DNA from: Maribellus sp. YY47
GTDB lineage: Bacteria; Bacteroidota; Bacteroidia; Bacteroidales; Prolixibacteraceae
Assembly (NCBI RefSeq): GCF_023111095.1
Contig: NZ_JALGYW010000004.1
Location: forward strand, 62,001-126,000
Reading direction: 5' to 3'
DNA length: 64,000 nucleotides
Part shown: piece after piece, positions 20,510 to 30,400 of the stretch
How positions within the stretch are numbered: the first letter of the stretch is position 1
Layout of the letters: each line of letters opens with the position of its first letter
Position numbers and translations under genes: made by a program
Notes under the pieces: model-generated
What the model saw: the letters and a program-made list of their open reading frames with translations, nothing else
What the model was told of the DNA's origin: nothing
Databases searched by the model: none

Positions 20510-22081
20510 ATGTATCTGATTAAACCGATTTACCTATTCGCAGGTCTTCTCCTGTTGATGAGTTGCTCGACCAGTAAAAAACAGGAAAAGAAAAATCCCA
20601 ACATCATTTTTATTCTTGCTGATGATTTGGGCTATGGCGATGTTTCGTGTTTCAATCCGAATTCAAAGATTCATACGCCAAACATTGATGATCTCGCAAC
20701 TGACGGTGTGATGTTTACCGACGCGCACACCAGTTCTGCCGTATGCACTCCGACCCGTTACAGTGTGTTGACCGGTCGTTACAATTGGCGTTCAACCTTA
20801 AAAAGCGGGGTTTTGAGTGGTTACAGTAAAGCCCTGATCGATCGCGAGCGGCTGACACTTCCGGCCTTTTTAAAAGAAAACGGCTACCATACGGCGTGCT
20901 TTGGTAAGTGGCACCTGGGTTGGGACTGGAAAATCATTGAAAATGACTCTTTAAGCAAAGATGATCTGAATGCCCTTCCCAATGTTGATTACGCAAGCCC
21001 GGTTGAAAATGGCCCCAAAACACGTGGTTTCGACGAGAGCTATGTTTTTTGCGGTTCGCTGGACATGGCACCCTATGTTTGGGTGGAAAACGATGTTCCT
21101 ACCATGGTTCCCACTAAATACACTGTAAACACCGGTAAACAAACCTGGTGGAGAAACGGTCCCACCTCCGATGATTTTCAGCACGAAAATGTTTTGCCCA
21201 AAGTGGCGGAGAAAACAGTGGAATATATTCGGAAGCATGCAAAAGACCAACATCCGTTTTTTGTGTATATGCCGCTGCCTGCGCCGCATACCCCAATTCT
21301 ACCAACCGAGAAGTTTAAAGGGAAAAGTGGTTTGGACAATGCCTACGGCGATTTTGTAATGATGGTGGACGACGTTGTTGGCCAGGTAATGAAGGCTCTG
21401 GACAAAGCAGGAGTTGCAGAGAATACATTGTTGATTTTTACCAGCGATAACGGATGTTCGCCTCAGGCCGACTTTGAACAACTGGCGACCAAAGGGCATC
21501 ATCCGAGCTACGTTTTCCGGGGGGCGAAAGCTGATATTTACGAAGGAGGCCACCGGGTTCCGTTTGTGGTGCGCTGGCCCGCAAATGTCGCAAGCGGCGT
21601 TTCAAAGCAGTTGGTTTGCACTACCGACCTGTTTGCCACCTTTGCCGAAGTAATCGGGGTTGCTTATCCGGATAATGCTGCCGAAGACAGCTACAGTTTT
21701 TCCGCTGCGCTCGGGCTGGAATCTCAGGCTCCGGAACGGACAAGCATGGTACATCATTCGATCAACGGTTCTTTCGCCTTCAGAAAAGGTAAATACAAGG
21801 CAATCTTCTGCCCGGGATCGGGTGGTTGGAGCACTCCACGACCAGGATCGCAGGAAGTAAAGAATTTGCCGCCGGTTCAGCTTTATGATTTGGAAACCGA
21901 TATATCGGAACAGAAGAACCTCGAAAGCGAATTTCCTGAAATTATTGAAGAATATCGTTCTGAGCTGACTGCCATTGTAAAGAATGGAAGAAGTACGGTG
22001 GGCGTTCTTCAAAAAAACGATGGCCCTGAAACATGGCCGCAGTTAAAGTGGATGAAGGAATCTGCCGAACTTACTGAGTAA
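20510..22081 (+). CDS. Sulfatase lipoprotein (formylglycine-dependent)
   Basis: 523 aa arylsulfatase-type hydrolase. It has a lipoprotein signal with Cys19 in LLMSCS. The metal-binding Asp pair is in FILADDLGYGD (residues 38-39). The formylglycine precursor Cys79 is in CTPTRYSVLTGR, the Cys-type motif needing an anSME maturase, which is not in the window. GKWHLGWDW and FTSDNGCSPQ complete the family signature. It likely acts on sulfated glycans at the cell surface. It is followed 12 bp later by the Cys-rich small gene. Confidence 0.93.
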   Translation: MYLIKPIYLFAGLLLLMSCSTSKKQEKKNPNIIFILADDLGYGDVSCFNPNSKIHTPNIDDLATDGVMFTDAHTSSAVCTPTRYSVLTGRYNWRSTLKSGVLSGYSKALIDRERLTLPAFLKENGYHTACFGKWHLGWDWKIIENDSLSKDDLNALPNVDYASPVENGPKTRGFDESYVFCGSLDMAPYVWVENDVPTMVPTKYTVNTGKQTWWRNGPTSDDFQHENVLPKVAEKTVEYIRKHAKDQHPFFVYMPLPAPHTPILPTEKFKGKSGLDNAYGDFVMMVDDVVGQVMKALDKAGVAENTLLIFTSDNGCSPQADFEQLATKGHHPSYVFRGAKADIYEGGHRVPFVVRWPANVASGVSKQLVCTTDLFATFAEVIGVAYPDNAAEDSYSFSAALGLESQAPERTSMVHHSINGSFAFRKGKYKAIFCPGSGGWSTPRPGSQEVKNLPPVQLYDLETDISEQKNLESEFPEIIEEYRSELTAIVKNGRSTVGVLQKNDGPETWPQLKWMKESAELTE

Positions 22082-22093
22082 CATTTAATAAAA

Positions 22094-22474
22094 TTGAAAC
22101 CTTTTCTTGCATCCATATTGATTTTTTCTATGCTGAGTTTTCAACTGTCGGAACTCATGGTCGTGGTTGGATTTAAACTGAGACAGGATTACATCGCCAA
22201 AAATCTTTGTGTAGAGAAAGATGTGGAAGGATCAACGTGTAAAGGATGTTGTCAGCTAAAGAAAAGGCTGAATGAGCAGCAGGAACAGAAAGAAGAATTA
22301 CCGCCTGTTCAAACGGAAAAGGAGAATATCTTTATAGTTCGGCAAACGCTGGAATGTACGCTTTCCTATTACCCTTCCAAACATGAGTTAACAGAATCGA
22401 TCAGAACTGATTATAGTTTCTTACTAGCCGTTAAAATTTTTCATCCTCCCAAAGTTTTAGGTTTTCTTACATAG
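22094..22474 (+). CDS. Small Cys-rich membrane-anchored protein, copper-uptake associated
   Basis: 126 aa from a TTG start (MKPFLASILIFSML). After an N-terminal hydrophobic helix comes YIAKNLCVEKDVEGSTCKGCCQ with four cysteines, then a charged KKRLNEQQEQKEEL helix. From recall, this order (helix, then xLCxxK...C.G.C.LKK) recurs in small Bacteroidota proteins next to TonB-dependent receptors. The cysteines could bind a metal, which is inference. It directly precedes an OprC-like receptor, so I read the two as one uptake unit. Confidence 0.7.
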   Translation: MKPFLASILIFSMLSFQLSELMVVVGFKLRQDYIAKNLCVEKDVEGSTCKGCCQLKKRLNEQQEQKEELPPVQTEKENIFIVRQTLECTLSYYPSKHELTESIRTDYSFLLAVKIFHPPKVLGFLT

Positions 22475-22512
22475 TTCTTCAATGTTATCGAAAACTTTAA
22501 AATCATTTGGGA

Positions 22513-24789
22513 ATGAAGATAAAATCTTTGCTTTCCGGAACGCGCATGTTCTTTTGTGTGGTGGTCTTTCTGGCTATTGGGAATGATGCGTATTCACAGG
22601 GAAAGAGTATTAAATTAATGGATAAACAGGATGGGACACCGATCCCTGATGTTCATTATACTTACAATGGGCAATCCGGAATATCGGATGAACAGGGTGT
22701 GATCCTCCTTCATTTGAAACTAGGCGAAACGCTGTATCTGTCGCATGTGCAGTATGGTAAACAAAGCATTGCGTCGTCAGATGTAATAAGTGCGGGCAAC
22801 AGCGGAATATTAAAAATTCAGGAGGCAGAAAATTATCTGTTGCCGGTTACACTGGTATTGGTTCGGCCCGAAACGGGTGGTGCCGGAACGCTGGAGTTTT
22901 CAGCACAAAGTAAACTGGCTCACGATGCGGGGGCCTTGCTCGAATCGGTATCGTCAATATCAAGCATTCGTAAAAGCGGCACCTACGGTTTCGAACCGGT
23001 ATTGCGGGGCTTTAAGTACGATCAGATCAATCTGGTGCTGGATGGAGTTCAAACGGCTTCAGCTGCCTGTCCCAATCGCATGGATCCGGGAGCGAGCCAG
23101 GTGCCGATTAATATGATTACACAAGCCGAAATACTTAAAGGTCCGTATAGCTTGCGGTATGGAAACGTTTTTGGAGGTACAATAAATTTCAAAAGCAGCG
23201 AACCTGAATTTAGGGAAAAAGCGACACCGGTTGGCCGTTTGGGGACAAGCTACGAAACCAACGGTACGATTTTACGAACCGAAGGTGTGGCAGGAGTAAG
23301 CGGGAAAAAGGCTGACTTTCGGGTGTTTGGTGCCTATTCGGTGGGCGATGATTATACCGATGGTGAGGGTGTAGATATCGCTGCCCGTTTTAACCGCCTG
23401 AATTGGGGAGGAAAGCTTGGTTTGAAAATCAGTGAGGCGCAAACACTGGGGGTGATGGTTTCCAATAATTTTGCGAAAGATGTTGATTTTCCGGCCTTAC
23501 CCATGGATTTGCGAAAAGACAATACCTGGCTGATCAACGCCAGTCATTCAGCAACGTTTTATGAGCATTCGTTGTCAACATGGAAAACCAGTTTGTACGG
23601 AACATTTGTCAATCATGAAATGGATAATCTGGATAAAGTGCTCGATCCGAGGATGATGGATGCCTACACCGATGCTTCCACCCAAAATTATGGAGGGCGT
23701 ACCGAGTTGCGTTTTAATTTTGACAGAAGTCATGTGTTTGCCGGGTTGGATTATCGTTCTGAATCGGCCGAGGGGCACCGGACACGCGAAATGTTGATGG
23801 GGCCGATGGCCGGGAAAGTTTTCATCGACAATGTGTGGCAGGATGCAGAAGTGCACAGATCCGGATTGTTTGGCGAATGGCACGTTCACAGGACCGGTTA
23901 TCAGCTGGTGTTTTCTGGAAGGCTCGACATGAACAATTCGACAGTAAACGATCCTGATGCGCGTTTTTCATCCATCTACAATGACCTGGAATCGAATACC
24001 GTTCATCCTTCGCTGAGTGTGGGGGGAACCCGCTTTTTCAACGAAAAAATTTCGCTGGGTTTGTGGCTGGGCCGTGCATCACGAAGTGCGGGAATTGCCG
24101 AAAGGTATATCAATCAGTTTCCGGTAGGCCTCGACCCGTATGAGATGTTGGGTAATCCGAACCTCGATCCCGAAATTAATAACCAGGTGGATTTGATTCT
24201 GGCTTTCCAGGAGGGTAGCATGCGCTTAGATATCAACGTGTTTGCTTCGGCGCTTCGCGATTATATTTCGTCGGAGATCAGGCCCGATCTGCAACCTGCC
24301 ATGTCGAGTGCCCCGGGAGTACGCCAGTTTGTAAACATCGACAAAGCGCTGATGACAGGTTTTGAAGGAAGTTGGAAACAACAATTTTCGGACAACCTGA
24401 GCCATGATTTGAGCGTGGCTTTCACTTACGGCCAAAACAAAGATGCAGACGAAGCGCTGCCCGAAATACCACCGCTGGATGTGCGTTATCGTTTGACAGG
24501 TAGCTTTGCGGACAACAAAATCCGGCCTGAAATTCTGTTGCGGCATTCATTTAAACAAGACCGGGTGGCAACATCATATGGTGAAACCAAAACTCCCGAA
24601 TTTACTGTAGTTGATGCAAAAATTGCCTGGCAAATCAGCGCTCCACTGAGTCTTTCGGGCGGCGTGTTAAATTTGTTGGATACGGCTTACTACGAGCATT
24701 TGGCCCGCTCGGTGCGGAGTGCGGAAGCACGACCCATTTATTCGCCCGGAAGAAGTTTTTATATTACACTGTCATTGAATTTTTTATGA
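22513..24789 (+). CDS. TonB-dependent receptor, OprC/NosA-like copper receptor
   Basis: About 758 aa from the ATG at 22513, with a signal peptide and a short carboxypeptidase-regulatory-like N-terminal domain. The plug domain contains VLRGFKYDQINLVLDGVQTA, and the barrel ends in SFYITLSLNFL. The plug carries C186-PNR-M190 (nt 23068-23082), the CxxxM motif of the copper receptor OprC. The barrel carries H368-E-M370 (nt 23614-23622), matching its HxM motif. Both are known copper ligands, so Cu(I)/Cu(II) import is likely. It is followed by a strong terminator. Confidence 0.85.
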   Translation: MKIKSLLSGTRMFFCVVVFLAIGNDAYSQGKSIKLMDKQDGTPIPDVHYTYNGQSGISDEQGVILLHLKLGETLYLSHVQYGKQSIASSDVISAGNSGILKIQEAENYLLPVTLVLVRPETGGAGTLEFSAQSKLAHDAGALLESVSSISSIRKSGTYGFEPVLRGFKYDQINLVLDGVQTASAACPNRMDPGASQVPINMITQAEILKGPYSLRYGNVFGGTINFKSSEPEFREKATPVGRLGTSYETNGTILRTEGVAGVSGKKADFRVFGAYSVGDDYTDGEGVDIAARFNRLNWGGKLGLKISEAQTLGVMVSNNFAKDVDFPALPMDLRKDNTWLINASHSATFYEHSLSTWKTSLYGTFVNHEMDNLDKVLDPRMMDAYTDASTQNYGGRTELRFNFDRSHVFAGLDYRSESAEGHRTREMLMGPMAGKVFIDNVWQDAEVHRSGLFGEWHVHRTGYQLVFSGRLDMNNSTVNDPDARFSSIYNDLESNTVHPSLSVGGTRFFNEKISLGLWLGRASRSAGIAERYINQFPVGLDPYEMLGNPNLDPEINNQVDLILAFQEGSMRLDINVFASALRDYISSEIRPDLQPAMSSAPGVRQFVNIDKALMTGFEGSWKQQFSDNLSHDLSVAFTYGQNKDADEALPEIPPLDVRYRLTGSFADNKIRPEILLRHSFKQDRVATSYGETKTPEFTVVDAKIAWQISAPLSLSGGVLNLLDTAYYEHLARSVRSAEARPIYSPGRSFYITLSLNFL

Positions 24790-24796
24790 TACCGTT

Positions 24797-24828
24797 GAAC
24801 CGTTCTGCATGCAGAACGGTTCTTTTTT
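24797..24828 (+). terminator. Intrinsic terminator of TonB receptor gene
   Basis: Perfect 26-bp palindrome GAACCGTTCTGCA / TGCAGAACGGTTC, 7 bp after the stop, followed by TTTTTT. A textbook rho-independent terminator. Confidence 0.93.
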
Positions 24829-24923
24829 ACGCTTTTACGTTTCTGACAGAAACCAAAACTTTTTTAAATCAGTGATACTCTGATTTCAGGAGCGATATTG
24901 AACTGAAATTAAGAAGTCGAACT

Positions 24924-24970
24924 CCTGCCCGTCCGGCAGGCGGGGATCCCGATTGCTGTGCATCGGGATC
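24924..24970. repeat. Double-hairpin intergenic repeat
   Basis: CCTGCC/GGCAGG (5-nt loop) lies next to GATCCCGAT/ATCGGGATC (8-nt loop, perfect 9-bp arms). GC-rich and unlike its AT-rich surroundings, it looks like a dispersed nonautonomous element. Confidence 0.6.
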
Positions 24971-25084
24971 TAATGGGCTGTCTTACCTGCCCTTTTTGGG
25001 GAATTGAGAAATATCATACCTTTGGGATACTCCTTCTGCTCTGCGGCGGGGCATTTCATTCAAGCCACATTAAAAACTGATCCG

Positions 25085-26401
25085 ATGAAGATTGTACTTT
25101 TTATTCTTTCCATATGCGCGGGTATCCCAGGTATTGCACAGAATTCCATCAGCAAAAAAATAAAAACAGCGGCTGAGCAGCAAAGTGTTTACGCTTTTGA
25201 GCTTTGCAAACATCTTCATCAGAACCCGGAGTTGTCGTTTCAGGAGTTTGAAACGGCTAAACGAATGGCAGCAGAACTAGAGAGCATCGGTTTTGAAGTA
25301 ACTCCCAACTTTGGAGGTAACAGTGTGGTGGGTGTTTTGAAAAACGGGGAAGGCCCAACGGTATTTTTACGTACCGATATGGACGCTTTACCCGTGAAGG
25401 AAGCAACCGGTTTCGCCTTTGCGAGTACAAAAACTGCCGATTTAAACGGAGATGAAGTTTGGGTAATGCATGCCTGCGGGCACGATATCCATATGTCGAC
25501 CTGGACAGGCACCTTGCGAACGCTGGTTCAACTTAAATATGAATGGACAGGTACTTTGGTGGTTATTGCCCAGCAAGCAGAAGAGTACAGCGGTGGTGCC
25601 GGAAACGCAATTGATGCAGGGTTGTTTTCAACTTTTCCGAAACCTGATTATGCACTGGCGTATCACATCAACCCGGAGCTGGAAACCGGGCAGATTGGTT
25701 TGCGCGGCGGGCCTGTTTTTGCCGGCGTGAAAACAGTGGAAATAACGGTTTACGGAGTGGGAGGACACGGCGCTTATCCGCAAAAGTGTATCGATCCCAT
25801 TGTTATCGCATCTAGAATTGTAACTGACCTGCAAACGATCGTCAGCCGCGAATTAAGCCCGACTGAACCTGCCGTGGTGACGGTTGGTTCGATTCACGGT
25901 GGAACACGGCCCAACATTATTCCGAACGAGGTGAAACTTGAACTTACCTTACGTTACTTTTCGGATGAAACCATAGCGAAAATTATTGCATCGATAAAAA
26001 GAATCAGCAATGCGGCAGCCAGCATGGCCGGAATGCCCGATGACAAGCTTCCGCTGGTACATGTGTTGCCGGTTGAAACGCCCCCGGTTATTAACAATGC
26101 GGCTTTGAGTGAAAAAGTAAAGCACTTTGCGTCGGATATGATTGGGGTCGAAAATATTGTGGAAACACAACCAGAAATGGTGGGGGAAGATTTTGGAAAA
26201 TACGGGAGGACGCCTGAAAATATTCCGATTTGTTTGATATGGTTGGGAAGCACAAGTCCGGATTTGATGAAGCAACTGGAAGCCGAAGGAAAACGCCCGT
26301 CGCCTTTGCATTCGCCCACACTGGAACCCGATTACGAAAATACGATCAGAACCGGTATTGAGGTAATGACTTCGAATGTTATTGGTTTATTAAAAAGGTA
26401 G
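25085..26401 (+). CDS. Exported M20 family amidohydrolase/peptidase
   Basis: About 438 aa from the ATG at 25085 (MKIVLFILSICAGIPGIAQ, a signal peptide); the frame runs 81 bp further upstream without need. M20D motifs are LHQNPELSFQEFETA, FLRTDMDALPV, HACGHDIHM (zinc/manganese ligands), QQAEEYSGGA and VGGHGAYP. It probably hydrolyses N-acyl or amidated amino acids in the periplasm; the substrate is unknown. It is convergent with the next gene. Confidence 0.93.
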   Translation: MKIVLFILSICAGIPGIAQNSISKKIKTAAEQQSVYAFELCKHLHQNPELSFQEFETAKRMAAELESIGFEVTPNFGGNSVVGVLKNGEGPTVFLRTDMDALPVKEATGFAFASTKTADLNGDEVWVMHACGHDIHMSTWTGTLRTLVQLKYEWTGTLVVIAQQAEEYSGGAGNAIDAGLFSTFPKPDYALAYHINPELETGQIGLRGGPVFAGVKTVEITVYGVGGHGAYPQKCIDPIVIASRIVTDLQTIVSRELSPTEPAVVTVGSIHGGTRPNIIPNEVKLELTLRYFSDETIAKIIASIKRISNAAASMAGMPDDKLPLVHVLPVETPPVINNAALSEKVKHFASDMIGVENIVETQPEMVGEDFGKYGRTPENIPICLIWLGSTSPDLMKQLEAEGKRPSPLHSPTLEPDYENTIRTGIEVMTSNVIGLLKR

Positions 26402-26428
26402 AGGCGCTTCCCGAAAGAAACGCCCCTT
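26402..26428 (+). terminator. Possible terminator of M20 gene
   Basis: AGGCGCTTC pairs imperfectly with GAAACGCCC across a short loop, followed by CCCTTT. It lies between convergent stops, so a bidirectional role is possible. Confidence 0.5.
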
Positions 26429-26437
26429 TGCCTTATG

Positions 26438-27208
26438 CTAATTGTCAGGTAGATAAGAGTGATCAAAGTCGATAAAGCCCAAATGATGTTCTGTCCCGGA
26501 AATCAGCGGCTTTACTTCTTCCCAAAGTTGAGTGCCCTCTTCCCCGAATTTTTGCCATTGTTCTTCGTTTTTGGTGTAGTAATCAACGGGGTTACTTCCC
26601 AGTTCATCAACAAAATATACAACCGACATATCGGGGGCAAGCACCGGGTAAAAGGTATAAAAGGGCTGGTTGTACCCGTGCTTTTTTCTCAATTCCACAT
26701 ATTTTTTGGTAGCCGCCTCAAATTCCTTGTATTTCCCGTTTTTCAGATGGAATTTCTCATAAACCCGAAACTTGGTGCCGCTCGTTTGTGTGCTTGGTTG
26801 TTCGGGCATTACTGAAAGATTGGGTTGTAACTCAAGCACCAGTGCTCCTACTTTTTGATAGGTGTTTTCAAAATTTTTGCCCAGAGCTTCCATCTTTTCT
26901 GCATTGGCTTTCCATATCTTTTGTTCAGCTTCCCGCATTTTGTCAATGTCTCCCAGGCTTTCGATGGGCGAAGAAGCCCACAGGTATCCGTCGTTGGTAC
27001 GTTGGATAAGTTCACGGTAGGGATAGTCTTTTTCTCCCAGGAAAGAATGCATGGCATCGAGTGCGTTTAGCAGCAAATCCATTTGTGCCGGTTCAACACA
27101 AACCTCCCAAACAACATATCTTGGTTTGGGAGCTTCTTCTTGTGCGACGACTGATTGTATAGAGAATACAACCAACAAAATCAGTGACGTGGTAATCAAT
27201 TTCTTCAT
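26438..27208 (-). CDS. Hypothetical exported protein, dimeric alpha-beta barrel-like
   Basis: About 256 aa from the ATG at 27206-27208 (MKKLITTSLILLVVFSIQSVVAQ); the longer frame is unlikely. It consists of two related alpha/beta segments. The first begins YVVWEVCVEPAQMDLLLNAL. The second has FRVYEKFHLKNGKYKEFEAAT, reminiscent of a tandem ferredoxin-like fold (NIPSNAP/ABM-like). Function is unknown. A terminator-like hairpin lies 35 bp before the start. Confidence 0.75.
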   Translation of the reverse strand: MKKLITTSLILLVVFSIQSVVAQEEAPKPRYVVWEVCVEPAQMDLLLNALDAMHSFLGEKDYPYRELIQRTNDGYLWASSPIESLGDIDKMREAEQKIWKANAEKMEALGKNFENTYQKVGALVLELQPNLSVMPEQPSTQTSGTKFRVYEKFHLKNGKYKEFEAATKKYVELRKKHGYNQPFYTFYPVLAPDMSVVYFVDELGSNPVDYYTKNEEQWQKFGEEGTQLWEEVKPLISGTEHHLGFIDFDHSYLPDN

Positions 27209-27243
27209 TTCATTCAGTTTTAATATTACACAGTTAAAAAAGA

Positions 27244-27269
27244 AAGCCCTGTTGGACTCAACCGGGCTT
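27244..27269 (-). terminator. Hairpin in leader of the exported protein gene
   Basis: On the minus strand AAGCCC and GTTG pair with CAAC and GGGCTT with one mismatch, followed by TTTCTTTTTT. It is placed about 35 bp upstream of the ATG, so it may be an attenuator rather than the end of a transcript. Confidence 0.55.
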
Positions 27270-27308
27270 ATATACAAGTTATTAAAAATGAACGAATTCT
27301 AAAAATAA

Positions 27309-27328
27309 AAACACCGAAAGGTATTTTT
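27309..27328 (-). terminator. Second terminator-like hairpin
   Basis: AAAAATACC/GGTGTTTTT with a TTTC loop (minus-strand reading), followed by ATTTTT. It sits between two other such hairpins. Confidence 0.5.
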
Positions 27329-27371
27329 ATTCTATTTGATCTGGGTTCGATATATATTTTAGCTGCTTAAA

Positions 27372-27402
27372 AAAAACCGTCTTAAAAATTAAGACGGTTT
27401 TT
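27372..27402 (-). terminator. Intrinsic terminator of tricorn-like gene
   Basis: 14-bp arms AAAAACCGTCTTAA / TTAAGACGGTTTTT with a 3-nt loop, continued by TTT on the minus strand. It starts 20 bp beyond the stop of the protease gene. Confidence 0.9.
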
Positions 27403-27421
27403 AATATATGTTGCATTCTGA

Positions 27422-30400
27422 CTATTTTTTTATCGCAGGAGTGGGATACGGCGGAGGCGTAAAATCTTTTATTCCTTTTTCTTCCACCATTTTCAATACT
27501 TCTTTTACAGCTCTTTCCAATTGCGGATCAATGCCTTTTTCAAGTGATTGGGCATCCTGGCGAACTGCAATGTCGGGCGCAATACCTTCGTTTTCCCCGA
27601 TCCATTTGTTGTTCACAGGATCAAAGACTGCGTTTGTTGGTGCTGTCAGGTAACCTCCGTCAACCATTCTATAGTGAACGGCGGAAGAAACAAGCCCTCC
27701 CCAGGTGGTCGCTCCAATCAGTGGTCCTGCATTTTGATGGCGGAACACCCAGGGGAAAAAGTCTCCTCCCGATCCTGCTTTTTCGTTGATAAGTAGGGCT
27801 TTGGGACCTAAAATTCCTGCAGGAAGGATAAACGGTTTTCCATTGGGGGCCTCGTTGGTTACAGCTGCTCTTATGTTGCGGGTCATCAAATCCACCATGT
27901 AATCGTCGAGCAGGCCGCCGCCATTGAAACGTTCATCAATCACTGCACCCTGTTTATCCTGTTGTGCAAAGAAGTAGCGGTTAAACGAAACAAGCCCAGG
28001 AGTCCCGGTGTTTGGTACCCAAACGTAAGCCAGCTTTCCTTTCGAAAGTTCGTCTACTTTTCTGCGATTGTCTTCCACCCAGGTGCGTTGGCGCAAGGCA
28101 TTTTCATTCGATATTGGTTTTACTGTTATTTTCCATGCACCTTCAAATTCCGGTTTGTCATTGATTTGTAGTACTGTTTGTGTGCCTGCAGTTCCATCAA
28201 GAAACGCATAAGGATCGTCAGTACTCTTTAGCTCTTTGCCGTTTACTCCAACCAGATAATTGCCTTCTTCTACTTTTAATCCCGGTTCTTCCAGTGGGCT
28301 CGACAATTCCGGATTCCAGTTCTCGGTAGTAAAAATCCGTTCAATCTTCCAGTATCCTTTTTCAGTTGTAAGATCAGCTCCCAATACTCCAACTGTATTC
28401 TTGTCGGTTGAGGGGTAATCGCCACCACCCACAAAACTATGACCTACCGAAAGCTCTCCGTTAACCTGGTCGAGTATATAGGTAAGATCGGCGCGATGTT
28501 TAATGTAAGGCACCAGCGGGGAATAACGGTTGTACACTTCATCCCAGTCTCTGCCATGCATATTGGATGCGTAGAAATAATCGCGTTCGTAACGCCAGGC
28601 TTCTTCAAAAATCTGATTCCATTCCTGCGAGCGGTCCAGTTTCATTTTTAGTTCCGGATCGAGCGATTTCCCATCTTTTCCGGAAGCGCCTGAGGTATCC
28701 ATAATTTTCCACGAAGAACCGGCCCGTGCCAACATCTTCTTGCCATCGCTGGAAACAGAAACGCTGCTGACTCCACTTACAAATTCTTTTGCTTCTCTGT
28801 CTTTTAAGGTGAACTTTTGAAGCGTTAATCCGGATGTGTTGGGTACAGATTCTCCAATAAAAGCAGTTCCTTCGGGTCCGGTAACAATCATTCTGTAATT
28901 CCGTTTGGGCATCGGAAGGGCTATGGTTCTGCTTTCGATACCGTCAAAGTCAATTTTTATTGAATCGTTCTTTTCTTCGGATTTCTTATCCTCTTTCTTG
29001 TCCTCTTTTTTATCCTTTTCTTCTTTTTCTTCGCCTTCGCCTTTGTCATTTTTCTCTTCCTTTTTCACTTCTTCTTCGTCGCTTCTTAATTTGAAAGGCG
29101 AATCTTCTTCTTTCTGAAGATTAATCACATATACGCTGTAACTGGCATCGGCCGTCATTGCACTGGTATTAGCCCAACCCGACCCAAGTGCGAGGTCGGT
29201 ACTTGCGAGAAAGTAAAAATGCTTTTTATCACGGTCCCAAGCGGGAGAGATAGCATTGGCAAAGTTGTTGGTAAGCTTGTGAATACTGTTGTCTTCGAGC
29301 GACCAAAGCGTAATTTGGCTGAAGTTATTGGAAGCGCCCTTTGCATAAGCCAGCCATTTGGAATCGGGACTCCAGGTCAAACCCATTCCTCCGCGCTCCA
29401 GGTTATTATTCCCTGTGTCAATGGTTTGAATGGTTTTCGCTTCGATATTCACTACACGGATTCGGGCTTGATCATCATTAAAAGCAATGTACTTTCCATC
29501 AGGTGACCAGGTTGGTTCCCATCCAAGTTTTGATTCGCCAATGGAAATGCTTTGGGGTTCAGATAAACCATCCTGATCGGCGATCAGTAATTCGTATCCT
29601 TTTCCGCTGCGATCGGAAAACCACGCCAGTTTAGCTCCGTCGGGCGACCACAATGGTTCGCGGTCGGCCACTCCCGAAGACTGAGTGATGTTGCGGGTAT
29701 CACCATGCTCCGCAGGTATTGTAAAAATCTCACCACGCGCTTCAAATATGGCTCTCTTTCCTGTGGGGGAAATGGTTGCAGCACTAACCGAACTGCTTAC
29801 GTCTTCCCACTGTGTTTCAGCCCACGGGAAATCGGCTGTAATAGAAATATTTAGTTGAGTGATTTCTTTGGTGTTCACATCCATTAACAACAGGTAGCCG
29901 TCACGTTCAAAAGTCAGGGTGTTTCCTTTTCCTGATAACCATTTTACATCCGATCCTTCAAACTGTGTTAGCTGTTCCAGTGCTTTTGTTTTTGTGTTGT
30001 ATGACCAGATATTGCTTACAAAATCGCGATCGGAAAGGAAATAGATATTATCTCCGAGCCAAACCGGATGAATGTCAGTCTCTTTGTTGTTGGGTAGCAA
30101 TTCTTCCGAAAAATCTTTCAGGTTCAGAATAATCAGCGGTGTGTTTTGTCCGCCTCGGTAATCACGCCATTCCACGTCCCAGCGCGAAACACGGTCGATA
30201 ACGATCTTTTTGCCGTCGGCAGAGTATGAACCGTCGTTGCCAAATTGTTTGGTGAGCAGGGTAGAAGGGCCGCCGTCTTTTGATACCGTCCACAAACGAC
30301 CGTAACCAACAGGTGCTGTTTCCCTTGATGAGGTATAAAGAACCTTCTCTCCATTTGGTGTCCAGCCTCTTACGTTCGCCGCGCTCGGATACCAGGTTAA

